Source of the DNA: an uncultured Eubacteriales bacterium
Lineage (GTDB): Bacteria; Bacillota; Clostridia; Oscillospirales; CAG-272
Direction: 5' to 3'
NCBI GenBank assembly: GCA_934503195.1
Contig: CAKSVM010000073.1
Coordinates: forward strand, 1 to 15,160
Length of the DNA stretch: 15,160 nucleotides
In this document: positions 1-5,532 of the stretch, one piece after another
Layout: each line of letters starts with the position of its first letter
Position numbering within the stretch: position 1 is the stretch's first letter
Notes under the pieces: model-generated
The model's input: the letters and a program-made list of their open reading frames with translations, nothing else
Databases searched by the model: none
What the model was told of the DNA's origin: nothing
Position numbers and translations under genes: made by a program

Positions 1-94
1 CCCCCACACCCCTCTTTCCCTAAACTTTTCGACACTGTTTTTTTAGACGCTCACCCTTGCTTCTTGATGAAGCTTCGGGTGGGCGTTTGTTTTT
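1..94 (-). repeat. Interspersed repeat, copy A (partial, cut by window edge)
   Basis: Read on the minus strand, 94 down to 1 aligns with copy B (276-430): shared blocks include AACGCCCAC, TCATC-AGAAG, GTGA-CG-C, a run of seven A, CAGTGT and the core AAAAGTTTAGGGAAAGAG, followed by the start of a G-rich stretch. The hairpin half would lie outside the window. The orientation is opposite to copies B and C. I do not recognise it as a named element. Homology was judged by eye; the outer boundary near 94 is approximate. Confidence 0.7.
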
Positions 95-172
95 GCTCGT
101 GGGCGGGAGGGGGGGGTTCTTGGGGGGAGTTTCTGCGGGCTACGTGGTTGGCGCGAAGGGCTGGCGTGGATG

Positions 173-197
173 AAAAAACGTCCGGGCAAGCCGGACG
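173..197 (-). terminator. Rho-independent terminator, minus strand
   Basis: On the minus strand a perfect 7-bp stem (CGTCCGG / CCGGACG at 191-197 and 179-185) with a 5-nt loop is followed at once by a run of six T (plus-strand A run at 173-178). The nearest upstream minus-strand gene is the SleB-like hydrolase ending at 435, so its transcript would carry a 3' untranslated region of about 240 nt that includes repeat copy B in antisense. Confidence 0.75.
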
Positions 198-275
198 GGA
201 ACGGATGGGTATCGGAAACTGCGTTCTGGGTGGGCACGGCTGAACGCCACAAATAGTGCCGCCGGAGAAACGTGG

Positions 276-430
276 CCGAAAAAAACTAACGCCCACTACT
301 AACCTCATCCAGAAGTAATAGTGAACGCCTAAAAAAATCCAGTGTATAAAAGTTTAGGGAAAGAGAGGTGGGGGTCCGGGGCGGGGAGGATAACCTCTTT
401 TCAAAGAGGTTTCCTCCCCGCCCCCCGGGA
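276..430 (+). repeat. Interspersed repeat, copy B, with long bulged hairpin
   Basis: A stretch of about 155 bp. The left half (276-347) is AT-rich and more diverged between copies. It is followed by the core AAAAGTTTAGGGAAAGAG (348-365) and a G-rich linker. It ends in an almost perfect hairpin: arms 378-400 and 403-424 form 22 pairs with one bulged T (391) and a TC at the centre; the innermost pairs would open into a 4-nt loop. Copy C (3146-3301) has the same architecture and the same bulge. The hairpin ends 10 bp from the stop codon of the minus-strand hydrolase gene. No T run follows it on either strand, so it is not a standard terminator. Confidence 0.8.
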
Positions 431-434
431 GCAA

Positions 435-1487
435 TCAATTATTGATATTTCCAGCGTAGAAGGTAGTGAGGTGGCCTTCCCATTGGATGTAGGAGCCGTT
501 CTGATCGGGGACGAGGGCGGCGGAGTTGTATTTTTCGAAGGTGTCTTTGACGTAAGTCGCGCAGAAGTAGCAATAATTTGCGGGCTTGACCATAACGCCG
601 ACGACGAGAGCCTCGCGGGCGGCGGCGAGCGCGCCCTCGGTCACTTTACCTTTTTCGAGGGTGGATTCGAGCTGTTCGACGGGGGAGAACTGGCAGACGC
701 CGCCGATCTTCTGGCGGATGACGTCCTCGACCGAATCGGGGAAGCGTTCGCTGTCGACGCGGTTACGGATGACCTCGGCTACGAGGAGCATCTCGGTATA
801 TTTTTCCTGAGTATCCTCGAAAGCGTCGACGGGGGATCCTCCGCCCATGACCTCAAGCTGGATCACGGCCGCTGCGAGTCTGATCTCGTGCTCGGTGACG
901 GTGAACTCGGGCTTCTTGATCGAATATTTTACCTTATACTTGTCCGCGAAATCGGTATTGCCGCCGGTGACGGCCGCCTCGGAAGCCTTTGTGGTTTCCG
1001 GGGCTTTTGTCGTCTCGGGAGCCTTGGTCACGGGCGCGGTAGTTTCGGGAGCCTTGGTTTCCGGAGCTTTTGTCGTCTCGTGAGCCTTGGTCACCGCGGC
1101 CGTTTCCGGGGCCTTGGTTTCTGGAGCCTTTGTGGTTTCCGGGGCTTTTGTCGTTTCGGGAGCCTTGGTTTCGGGCGCGGTAGTTTCGGGAGCCTTGGTT
1201 TCGGCGGCTCCGGTCGTCTCGGGCGCGGAGGTTGTCGTCTCGGGCGAATTGAACGCGGGCGAGGGAACCGACACCGTTTCGAGATACGGCCGCGCGTATG
1301 TATCGACCTCGGTCTCGGGAGCGACGACTCGCGTCAGCTCCCCGGTTTCCTCGGTCTCATAGAGAACCGGCTTCGGCGCGGAGGCGATTATGCAGGATAT
1401 GACGCCGACCATGATCGCGATGCTGAGAACCAGCGTGAGCGTGAAGGGCGAAAGAATTTTTCTCACAATTTTTTTCATAAAGTTCAT
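435..1487 (-). CDS. Membrane-anchored SleB/CwlJ-like cell wall hydrolase with Pro-Glu-Thr linker
   Basis: A 350-aa protein. Seen: a basic N terminus (KKIVRK), one hydrophobic segment (about residues 15-39) containing VISC, which fits a lipobox with Cys32; a low-complexity linker of Lys-Ala-Pro-Glu-Thr repeats (about 82-168); and a C-terminal domain from about 200. That domain resembles the SleB/CwlJ hydrolase family (Hydrolase_2), with AAAVIQLE (Glu212 in the place of the family's catalytic Glu), AEVIRNRV, FPDSVEDVI and a late GHLTTFY. Members cleave peptidoglycan, in spore cortex or vegetative wall. Inferred role: a surface-tethered muramidase-type hydrolase; a spore role cannot be shown here. 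The ATG at 1487 is preferred over an in-frame GTG at 1496, because AGGAG (1498-1502) lies 10 nt from the ATG but only 1 nt from the GTG, and the ATG overlaps the upstream stop as ATGA. Confidence 0.85.
   Translation of the reverse strand: MNFMKKIVRKILSPFTLTLVLSIAIMVGVISCIIASAPKPVLYETEETGELTRVVAPETEVDTYARPYLETVSVPSPAFNSPETTTSAPETTGAAETKAPETTAPETKAPETTKAPETTKAPETKAPETAAVTKAHETTKAPETKAPETTAPVTKAPETTKAPETTKASEAAVTGGNTDFADKYKVKYSIKKPEFTVTEHEIRLAAAVIQLEVMGGGSPVDAFEDTQEKYTEMLLVAEVIRNRVDSERFPDSVEDVIRQKIGGVCQFSPVEQLESTLEKGKVTEGALAAAREALVVGVMVKPANYCYFCATYVKDTFEKYNSAALVPDQNGSYIQWEGHLTTFYAGNINN
984..1244 (-). repeat. Coding tandem repeats for the Lys-Ala-Pro-Glu-Thr linker
   Basis: About 87 codons built from variants of APETTK / APETK, with longer DNA duplications inside: for example a block of about 28 bp at 1034-1061 recurs at about 1172-1199. 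One unit reads AHETTK through a single-base change. Such repeats can change in length by slippage or recombination. The encoded chain is proline/threonine-rich, probably extended and disordered, and suited to span the cell wall. Confidence 0.85.
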
Positions 1488-1891
1488 GACGCGCACTCTC
1501 CTTTTTCACCGTGAAGGGCGATCGGGACAGCGCGGGCTATCGGGCGGTTTGTCGGGATCACGGCCGAGCTTCTGAAAATGCCGTGACCGAGCCTTTTTGA
1601 AATGTCGGCTTTGTCGCTTGCGATGACGCAGACATATCGCGAAGGATTGGACAGTCGGACTCCGATCCGCTCCCCCGGAAAAATCATCGCGGGGTGGAGA
1701 ATGAGCGGCGTGGAATCCGCACTCTGAATGAGCAGCGGCGCGCTTCCGGTTTCTTCGCTGAGCGTTTCGGACGGGTGGACGTCCGGGCGAAGCTCGCAGT
1801 CGACGAAGGCTGATTCTCCGGGGCGGAGGATCAGGATGTCGTTCACGAGCGGGAAGAGGAGGAACTGACTGCTCTTTGAGTCTCTGGTCAT
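1484..1891 (-). CDS. Hypothetical protein, coupled to the wall hydrolase
   Basis: A 135-aa protein that I do not recognise. It has no signal peptide or membrane segment; the sequence alternates short hydrophobic stretches (FLLFPLVNDILIL, PLLIQ, RYVCVIAS) with Pro/Gly turns, suggesting a small beta-rich domain. The start at 1891 is chosen because AAGGAAG (1898-1904) lies 6 nt upstream; the frame stays open to an ATG at 1981, but that one has no ribosome binding site. Its stop overlaps the start of the downstream hydrolase gene (ATGA, 1484-1487), so the two are probably translated together and may act in one process. Function unknown. Confidence 0.75.
   Translation of the reverse strand: MTRDSKSSQFLLFPLVNDILILRPGESAFVDCELRPDVHPSETLSEETGSAPLLIQSADSTPLILHPAMIFPGERIGVRLSNPSRYVCVIASDKADISKRLGHGIFRSSAVIPTNRPIARAVPIALHGEKGECAS
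1498..1502 (-). promoter_or_regulatory. Ribosome binding site deciding the hydrolase start
   Basis: Minus-strand AGGAG, 10 nt before the ATG at 1487 and inside the last codons of the upstream hypothetical gene. It is too close (1 nt) to the alternative GTG at 1496. Confidence 0.7.
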
Positions 1892-2070
1892 ATGACGCTT
1901 CCTTTCATATGTGTTGACGCCTTGGTGACACGTGACCGGAGTTTGAAAGCGGTTCCGGAGACGGACAGGATCGCGGGCCATGATAATGATACGCTACAGA
2001 GTCTGAAATTATTCGCTGTGTGGAAATCAGCGAAAGGGCATAAAACGCCCGTACCGATACTGCACCATAT

Positions 2071-2099
2071 ATTATACACCCATTTTTCGGATTTTTCAA
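2071..2099 (-). promoter_or_regulatory. Sigma-A promoter for hypothetical gene and wall hydrolase
   Basis: On the minus strand: -35 TTGAAA (2094-2099), a 17-bp spacer and a consensus -10 TATAAT (2071-2076). The spacer contains TCCG and, next to the -10, AATGGGTG, a pattern shared with three other promoters in this window. The expected transcript start is near 2064, giving a leader of about 170 nt before the start codon at 1891. Confidence 0.8.
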
Positions 2100-2345
2100 G
2101 TACTTTTAGTGATTTTGCTCACTATGCACATAACTTTATTCATCGTCCGCTGCCAAATATACAATTTATACAAGATACTGGAAATTCCGATTCCAAATGC
2201 TGGAAAATGTCGAATAATATACATTTTTGACGTTATAAAAATGCGTGTATACTCGGATAAAGGAACAGAATTCACGGTTTTTCACGCATTGGTTAAAATA
2301 ACGCAAAACGCGCTGGAAATACTGCATAATCCGTCAAAGCGACGA

Positions 2346-2378
2346 AAATCCGCGAAACCTCTTGACAAATCCGCGGAA
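2346..2378. promoter_or_regulatory. Direct repeat flanking the -35 box of the arsR-type promoter
   Basis: AAATCCGCGAAA (2346-2357) and AAATCCGCGGAA (2367-2378) match at 11 of 12 bases and are offset by 21 bp, two helical turns, placing them on the same DNA face. The second copy lies in the promoter spacer. It could be a regulator site, but the second copy also belongs to the spacer motif shared by the other promoters. Confidence 0.35.
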
Positions 2379-2389
2379 TGTGGTATAAT
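2362..2389 (+). promoter_or_regulatory. Sigma-A promoter of the metal-response genes
   Basis: Perfect -35 TTGACA (2362-2367), a 16-bp spacer and a perfect -10 TATAAT (2384-2389) with an extended TGG just before it. The transcript should begin near 2396, so the in-frame ATG at 2398 would be leaderless; the ATG at 2440 with its own ribosome binding site is the better start. Confidence 0.85.
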
Positions 2390-2398
2390 ATAAACACA

Positions 2399-2420
2399 TG
2401 AACAACCAATCATATGTTCA
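2399..2420. promoter_or_regulatory. Candidate ArsR/SmtB-type operator
   Basis: An inverted repeat TGAACA (2399-2404) / TGTTCA (2415-2420) with a 10-bp gap lies just after the predicted transcript start and before the repressor's ribosome binding site. TGAACA-type half sites are known in SmtB-family operators, where the two halves are usually closer. Location and half site favour autoregulation; the spacing weakens it. Confidence 0.4.
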
Positions 2421-2439
2421 ACCGAAAGGAGAAACAGCC

Positions 2440-2922
2440 ATGAAAGACGAAGCGGTGAAGCCGGAAATCGGATCGGCCGCCGGAGAAACTCCGGATAAGG
2501 TCGAGGATCGTCGAAACGCGTCGGATAACGCCGAAAAAGCGCGGAATGTGCCGGAAGGCGTCGGAATCCCGGCACCGGGAGCCGAGAATCACCCCTGCAA
2601 GGAGCACGAGGAGCTGGTTCGCGAGATCATCGAGACTCTGCCCGACGACGACACGCTAGACGAGCTTGAGGAGCTTTTCAAGATCTTCGGCGACAGCACG
2701 CGCATTAAGATATTGTACGTTCTGCACGAAGGCGAGCTTTGCGTCTGCGACATCGCGTCGATGCTCGGAATGAACCAGTCGGCGATTTCGCATCAGCTGC
2801 GGGTTCTGCGGCAGACGCGGCTGATAAAATCCCGCCGCGAAGGCAAGAACATCTATTATTCGCTGGCTGATGAACACGTCCACACGATAATTTCGATGGG
2901 CATCGAGCACATTTCAGAGTAG
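2440..2922 (+). CDS. ArsR/SmtB-family metal-sensing repressor (CadC/SmtB-like)
   Basis: A 160-aa winged-helix repressor. Residues 1-52 are an acidic, low-complexity extension. The domain from about 72 shows FKIFGDSTRIKILYVL, the metal-box ELCVCDIA (Cys101, Cys103) and the recognition helix QSAISHQLRVLRQ. The C-terminal helix carries Asp144-x-His146-x10-His157-x2-Glu160, which matches the alpha5 zinc site pattern of SmtB/CzrA. Cys53 in HPCKEH could be the N-terminal ligand that CadC-type sensors add to the Cys-x-Cys site. Metal binding should release the protein from DNA. Inferred metals: Zn, Cd or Pb, in line with the pump downstream. The start at 2440 follows AAAGGAG (2425-2431) by 8 nt; the ATG at 2398 sits at the transcript start. 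Confidence 0.9.
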   Translation: MKDEAVKPEIGSAAGETPDKVEDRRNASDNAEKARNVPEGVGIPAPGAENHPCKEHEELVREIIETLPDDDTLDELEELFKIFGDSTRIKILYVLHEGELCVCDIASMLGMNQSAISHQLRVLRQTRLIKSRREGKNIYYSLADEHVHTIISMGIEHISE

Positions 2923-3315
2923 CGGGCGGGGAGCCCCCGCGGGCAGACGTCAGATGCTGTGCCTGCGAATTTGTTAGTTTGCGGCCTGTCATACGGGATT
3001 CGGCGGCGCGCCGCCTCACCCGCTCGGGCTTGTTGCCCTCGCCTGCCGAAAAAAGCTCACGCCGGTCAGTTGTCCGGCAACGATCCGGATAAGAAAAAAG
3101 TCTACATTATAAATATTAACATAAGCAAAACCCCCTAGCACACCCCCAAAAAAATTAACGCCTCGCACCAACTCCCCTTCACAGCACAAAGTAACGGCTA
3201 CTAAAAAGCCCTTTGTCGAAAAGTTTAGGGAAAGAGAGGTGGGGGTCCGGGGGCGGGGAGGATAACCGCTTTTCAAAGCGGTTTCCTTCCCGCCCCCGGG
3301 GAAAGAAGGATTATT
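2923..3315. other. Intergenic region between repressor and HMA gene
   Basis: No gene is seen. The first part is GC-rich with short palindromes (GCGGGGAGCCCCCGC from about 2927; a perfect 14-bp palindrome GGCGGCGCGCCGCC at 3002-3015), none followed by a T run. From about 3090 it turns AT-rich. Repeat copy C fills 3146-3301 and abuts the ribosome binding site of the HMA gene. I see no convincing promoter, so the pump genes may depend on read-through from the arsR-type promoter. Confidence 0.55.
3146..3301 (+). repeat. Interspersed repeat, copy C, with long bulged hairpin
   Basis: Same order of parts as copy B: a diverged AT-rich left half, the core AAAAGTTTAGGGAAAGAG (about 3219-3236), a G-rich linker, then a hairpin with arms 3247-3272 and 3275-3299, the same single bulged T (3263) and central TC. 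One inner pair is T-A in copy B (396/407) but G-C here (3268/3279), so both arms changed together. The hairpin ends about 4 nt before the AAGAAGGA ribosome binding site of the HMA gene, so in RNA it could affect translation or transcription of the pump genes. Confidence 0.8.
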
Positions 3316-3534
3316 ATGAAAAAGGTTTACAAGCTCGAGGATTTAGACTGCGCGAACTGCGCCGCGAAGATGGAGGAGAGGATCAAGAAGACTCCGGGCG
3401 TGACCGACGCGACGGTCAGCTTCTTCACGCAGAAGATGACGGTTATCACCGAAGCTGAGGATCAGACCGAGATCATGAAGGAGATCGTGAAGGTCTGCAA
3501 GAAGATTGAGCCCGACTGCACGATCGTGATCTGA
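3316..3534 (+). CDS. Free-standing heavy-metal-associated (HMA) domain protein
   Basis: A 72-aa ferredoxin-like metal-binding domain. The loop LDCANCAAKMEE holds the Cys12-x-x-Cys15 pair; the Asp before the first Cys and the CANCA form are typical of HMA domains linked to CadA/ZntA-type pumps. The rest fits the usual beta-alpha-beta repeat (GVTDATVSFFTQKMTV). It is cytoplasmic, with no signal. In CadA this domain is normally the N terminus of the pump; here it is a separate gene 30 bp before an ATPase that lacks it. Inferred role: metal chaperone or detached regulatory domain for that ATPase. AAGAAGGA lies about 6 nt before the ATG. Confidence 0.88.
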   Translation: MKKVYKLEDLDCANCAAKMEERIKKTPGVTDATVSFFTQKMTVITEAEDQTEIMKEIVKVCKKIEPDCTIVI

Positions 3535-3564
3535 CATTTTCAAAAAAGAAGGGAAGTTTTCGAA

Positions 3565-5475
3565 ATGAAACTGTCGAAGAAACAGAAACGTACATTATAT
3601 AAAATCATCGCGGGCGGTCTGCTTTTCGCGGCCGGAGTCATTGTGAAGAAGATTTTCAGCGTCGACATAAAGAACGGGTTTTCGCCGGAACTCTGCGTCA
3701 TGCTGATCCTCTTCCTCGGATCCTACGCGCTTGTCGGGCTTGAGGTCCTCTGGAACGCTATCCGCGGAGTAATTCACGGTGAGCTGCTTGACGAAAACTT
3801 CCTGATGGCAATCGCCACGGTCGGCGCGTTCGCGCTGGGCGACTTTTCGGAGGGCGTCGCCGTCATGCTCTTCTATCAGGTCGGCGAGTTCTTCCAGAGC
3901 TGCGCCGTCGCGAAGTCGAGAAGCTCGATAAGCTCGCTCGTCGAGCTGCGCTCCGACTACGCTAACCTCGAGGACGGCTCGAAGGTCGACCCCGAGGAAG
4001 TCAAGGTCGGCGACGTCATCGTCATAAAGCCGGGCGAAAAAATCCCGCTCGACTGCCACATCATCGAGGGCGAAACCTCGCTCGACACCTCCGCGCTGAC
4101 CGGAGAGAGTCTTCCGAGACGCGCCGTTGTCGGCGACACGCTCCTTTCGGGCTGCGTCAACCGCGAGGGACTCGTCAAGGCCGTCGTCGATAAGGAATTC
4201 GGCGAGTCGACCGTCGCGAAGATTCTAGACCTCGTCGAGAACGCCGGATCGAGAAAATCGAAGAGCGAAAACTTCATCACGAAGTTCGCCAGAGTCTACA
4301 CTCCCGCCGTCGTCGCCGCGGCCGTCGTTGTGGCCGTCGTACCGCCTCTCCTTGGCATGGGAAGCTTCAAGGAGTGGATCACACAGGGTCTGACCTTCCT
4401 CGTCATCTCGTGCCCCTGCGCGCTTGTTATAAGCGTCCCGCTCGCCTTCTTCGGCGGAATCGGCGGCGCGTCCAAGAAGGGAATCCTCGTCAAGGGCGGC
4501 AACTATCTTGAAGCCCTCGCCGAACTCGGAACGGTCGTCTTCGACAAAACCGGAACGCTCACGAAGGGTAACTTCAGAGTCACCGAGGTGAAGCCGGTCG
4601 GCGTCGACGAAAATCAGCTTCTGACAATCGCCGCGATGGCCGAAATGTCGAGCTCGCACCCGATCGCGCGGTCGATCATCGAGGCCTGCGACGAGCGCGG
4701 ACTCAAGCCTTCGACTTCGGGCGCGAAGTACGTCACCGAGGTCGCCGGAAACGGCGTCACCTGCTACATCGGCGGCGAAACGGTCGGCGTCGGCTCCAGA
4801 AGACTCATGAAGACGCTCGGAATCGAGTGCGAAACCCCGCACACGCCCGGAACGGTCGTCCACGTCGCCGCGACGAAGGGACAGAAGGGCGAAAACCCGA
4901 CCGAGAGCCGCTACATGGGCTACATCGTGATCTCGGACGAGATCAAGCCGACGTCGAAGGCCGCTGTGAGCGAGCTGCGCGCCCTTGGCGTGAAGAATTC
5001 CGTCATGCTGACCGGAGACTCGAAGAGCGTCGCCGACGCCGTGGCGGGCGATCTGGGGCTCGACAGCTACTACGCCGAGCTTCTGCCCGACGGTAAGGTC
5101 GAAAAGGTCGAAAAGCTCCTCGAAGAGAAGCCCGAGAAGACGACGCTCGCCTTCGTCGGCGACGGACTGAACGACGCGCCGGTACTCTCGAGAGCCGATA
5201 TCGGAATCGCGATGGGCGGAATCGGATCCGACGCCGCGATCGAGGCGGCCGACGTCGTGCTGATGGACGACGATCCCGAAAAGATCGCCGAGGCCGTGAA
5301 GCTCTCGCGCAAAACGGTTCGGATTTCACGCGAGAATGTCGTGATCGCGCTCGGAGTCAAGGCGGCTATTCTCGCGCTCGGACTCTTCGGCCACGCGAAT
5401 ATGTGGCTCGCCGTCTTCGCCGACGTCGGAGTCAGCGTCATCGCGATCCTCAACTCGATGCGCACGTTAAGGTAA
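3565..5475 (+). CDS. CadA/ZntA-type heavy-metal P1B ATPase lacking an N-terminal HMA domain
   Basis: A 636-aa inner-membrane efflux pump. Visible motifs: the actuator TGES (179-182); the transmembrane metal motif Cys-Pro-Cys (283-285); DKTGTLTKG with the phosphorylated Asp327; SSHP (His365-Pro366) of the nucleotide domain; TGD (483-485); GDGLNDAP (532-539). Near the C terminus Lys599 and Asp620 (FADVG) match the residues of the Zn/Cd/Pb group (P1B-2; Lys693 and Asp714 in E. coli ZntA). Copper-type membrane motifs are absent. Eight membrane helices fit the hydrophobic pattern. The first residues after the start lead straight into helix 1, so the HMA domain is missing, not hidden. GGGAAG lies about 8 nt before the ATG. 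Likely substrates are Zn, Cd or Pb; which one cannot be told. Confidence 0.93.
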   Translation: MKLSKKQKRTLYKIIAGGLLFAAGVIVKKIFSVDIKNGFSPELCVMLILFLGSYALVGLEVLWNAIRGVIHGELLDENFLMAIATVGAFALGDFSEGVAVMLFYQVGEFFQSCAVAKSRSSISSLVELRSDYANLEDGSKVDPEEVKVGDVIVIKPGEKIPLDCHIIEGETSLDTSALTGESLPRRAVVGDTLLSGCVNREGLVKAVVDKEFGESTVAKILDLVENAGSRKSKSENFITKFARVYTPAVVAAAVVVAVVPPLLGMGSFKEWITQGLTFLVISCPCALVISVPLAFFGGIGGASKKGILVKGGNYLEALAELGTVVFDKTGTLTKGNFRVTEVKPVGVDENQLLTIAAMAEMSSSHPIARSIIEACDERGLKPSTSGAKYVTEVAGNGVTCYIGGETVGVGSRRLMKTLGIECETPHTPGTVVHVAATKGQKGENPTESRYMGYIVISDEIKPTSKAAVSELRALGVKNSVMLTGDSKSVADAVAGDLGLDSYYAELLPDGKVEKVEKLLEEKPEKTTLAFVGDGLNDAPVLSRADIGIAMGGIGSDAAIEAADVVLMDDDPEKIAEAVKLSRKTVRISRENVVIALGVKAAILALGLFGHANMWLAVFADVGVSVIAILNSMRTLR

Positions 5476-5492
5476 AAGGAAAAGAAAAGAAA

Positions 5493-5524
5493 AAAGGCAC
5501 GGAAGACTCGTCTTCCGTGCCTTT
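5493..5524. terminator. Bidirectional terminator between convergent genes
   Basis: A perfect 15-bp inverted repeat (arms 5493-5507 and 5510-5524) lies between the ATPase stop (5475) and the tgt stop (5533). On the minus strand it is followed by TTTTTTCTTTTC, a strong terminator for tgt. On the plus strand only three T follow, so termination of the pump transcript may be weaker. Confidence 0.88.
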
Positions 5525-5532
5525 ACGGTCTG

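Larger units (their letters stand above)
1..434. other. Non-coding region downstream of the wall-hydrolase gene
   Basis: No convincing gene is seen. Two minus-strand open frames here (about 69 and 85 codons) have low-complexity Pro/Arg/Ser-rich translations and cross the repeat and the terminator, so they look like chance. The stretch holds repeat copy A, a minus-strand terminator (173-197) and repeat copy B. Between about 95 and 170 there is a G-rich run and nothing that I can interpret. Confidence 0.6.
1892..2439. other. Divergent intergenic region with two promoters
   Basis: This is 548 bp between the hypothetical gene (minus) and the arsR-type gene (plus). It holds the minus promoter (2071-2099), a leader of about 170 nt for that transcript (1892-2064), an AT-rich middle (about 2100-2360) without a credible gene, and the plus promoter with candidate operators (2346-2420). 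The leader contains a 6-bp stem (TCGCTG / CAGCGA on the minus strand), but I recognise no riboswitch. A plus frame at 2109-2393 runs through the promoter and has no ribosome binding site. Confidence 0.6.

Noticed and set aside
43..308. Two overlapping minus-strand frames of 69 and 85 codons
   Set aside because: Low-complexity Pro/Arg/Ser translations that cross the terminator and repeat copy A.
378..424. Repeat hairpin as a normal rho-independent terminator
   Set aside because: No T run follows the stem on either strand in copy B or C; a true terminator is found further on at 173-197.
342..1514. Plus-strand frame of 390 codons with Gly/Leu/Arg-rich repeats
   Set aside because: It is antisense to the SleB-like gene; the repeats are the reverse reading of the Pro-Glu-Thr codons, and the frame starts inside the interspersed repeat.
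1892..2064. Long leader of the hypothetical gene as a known riboswitch
   Set aside because: Only a few short stems are seen; no conserved core that I recognise.
2109..2393. Plus-strand frame of 94 codons in the AT-rich intergenic region
   Set aside because: No ribosome binding site, no recognisable protein, and it overlaps the arsR-type promoter.
1..3301. Repeats as a CRISPR array
   Set aside because: Copies are far apart, in both orientations, of about 155 bp, without regular spacers or cas genes.
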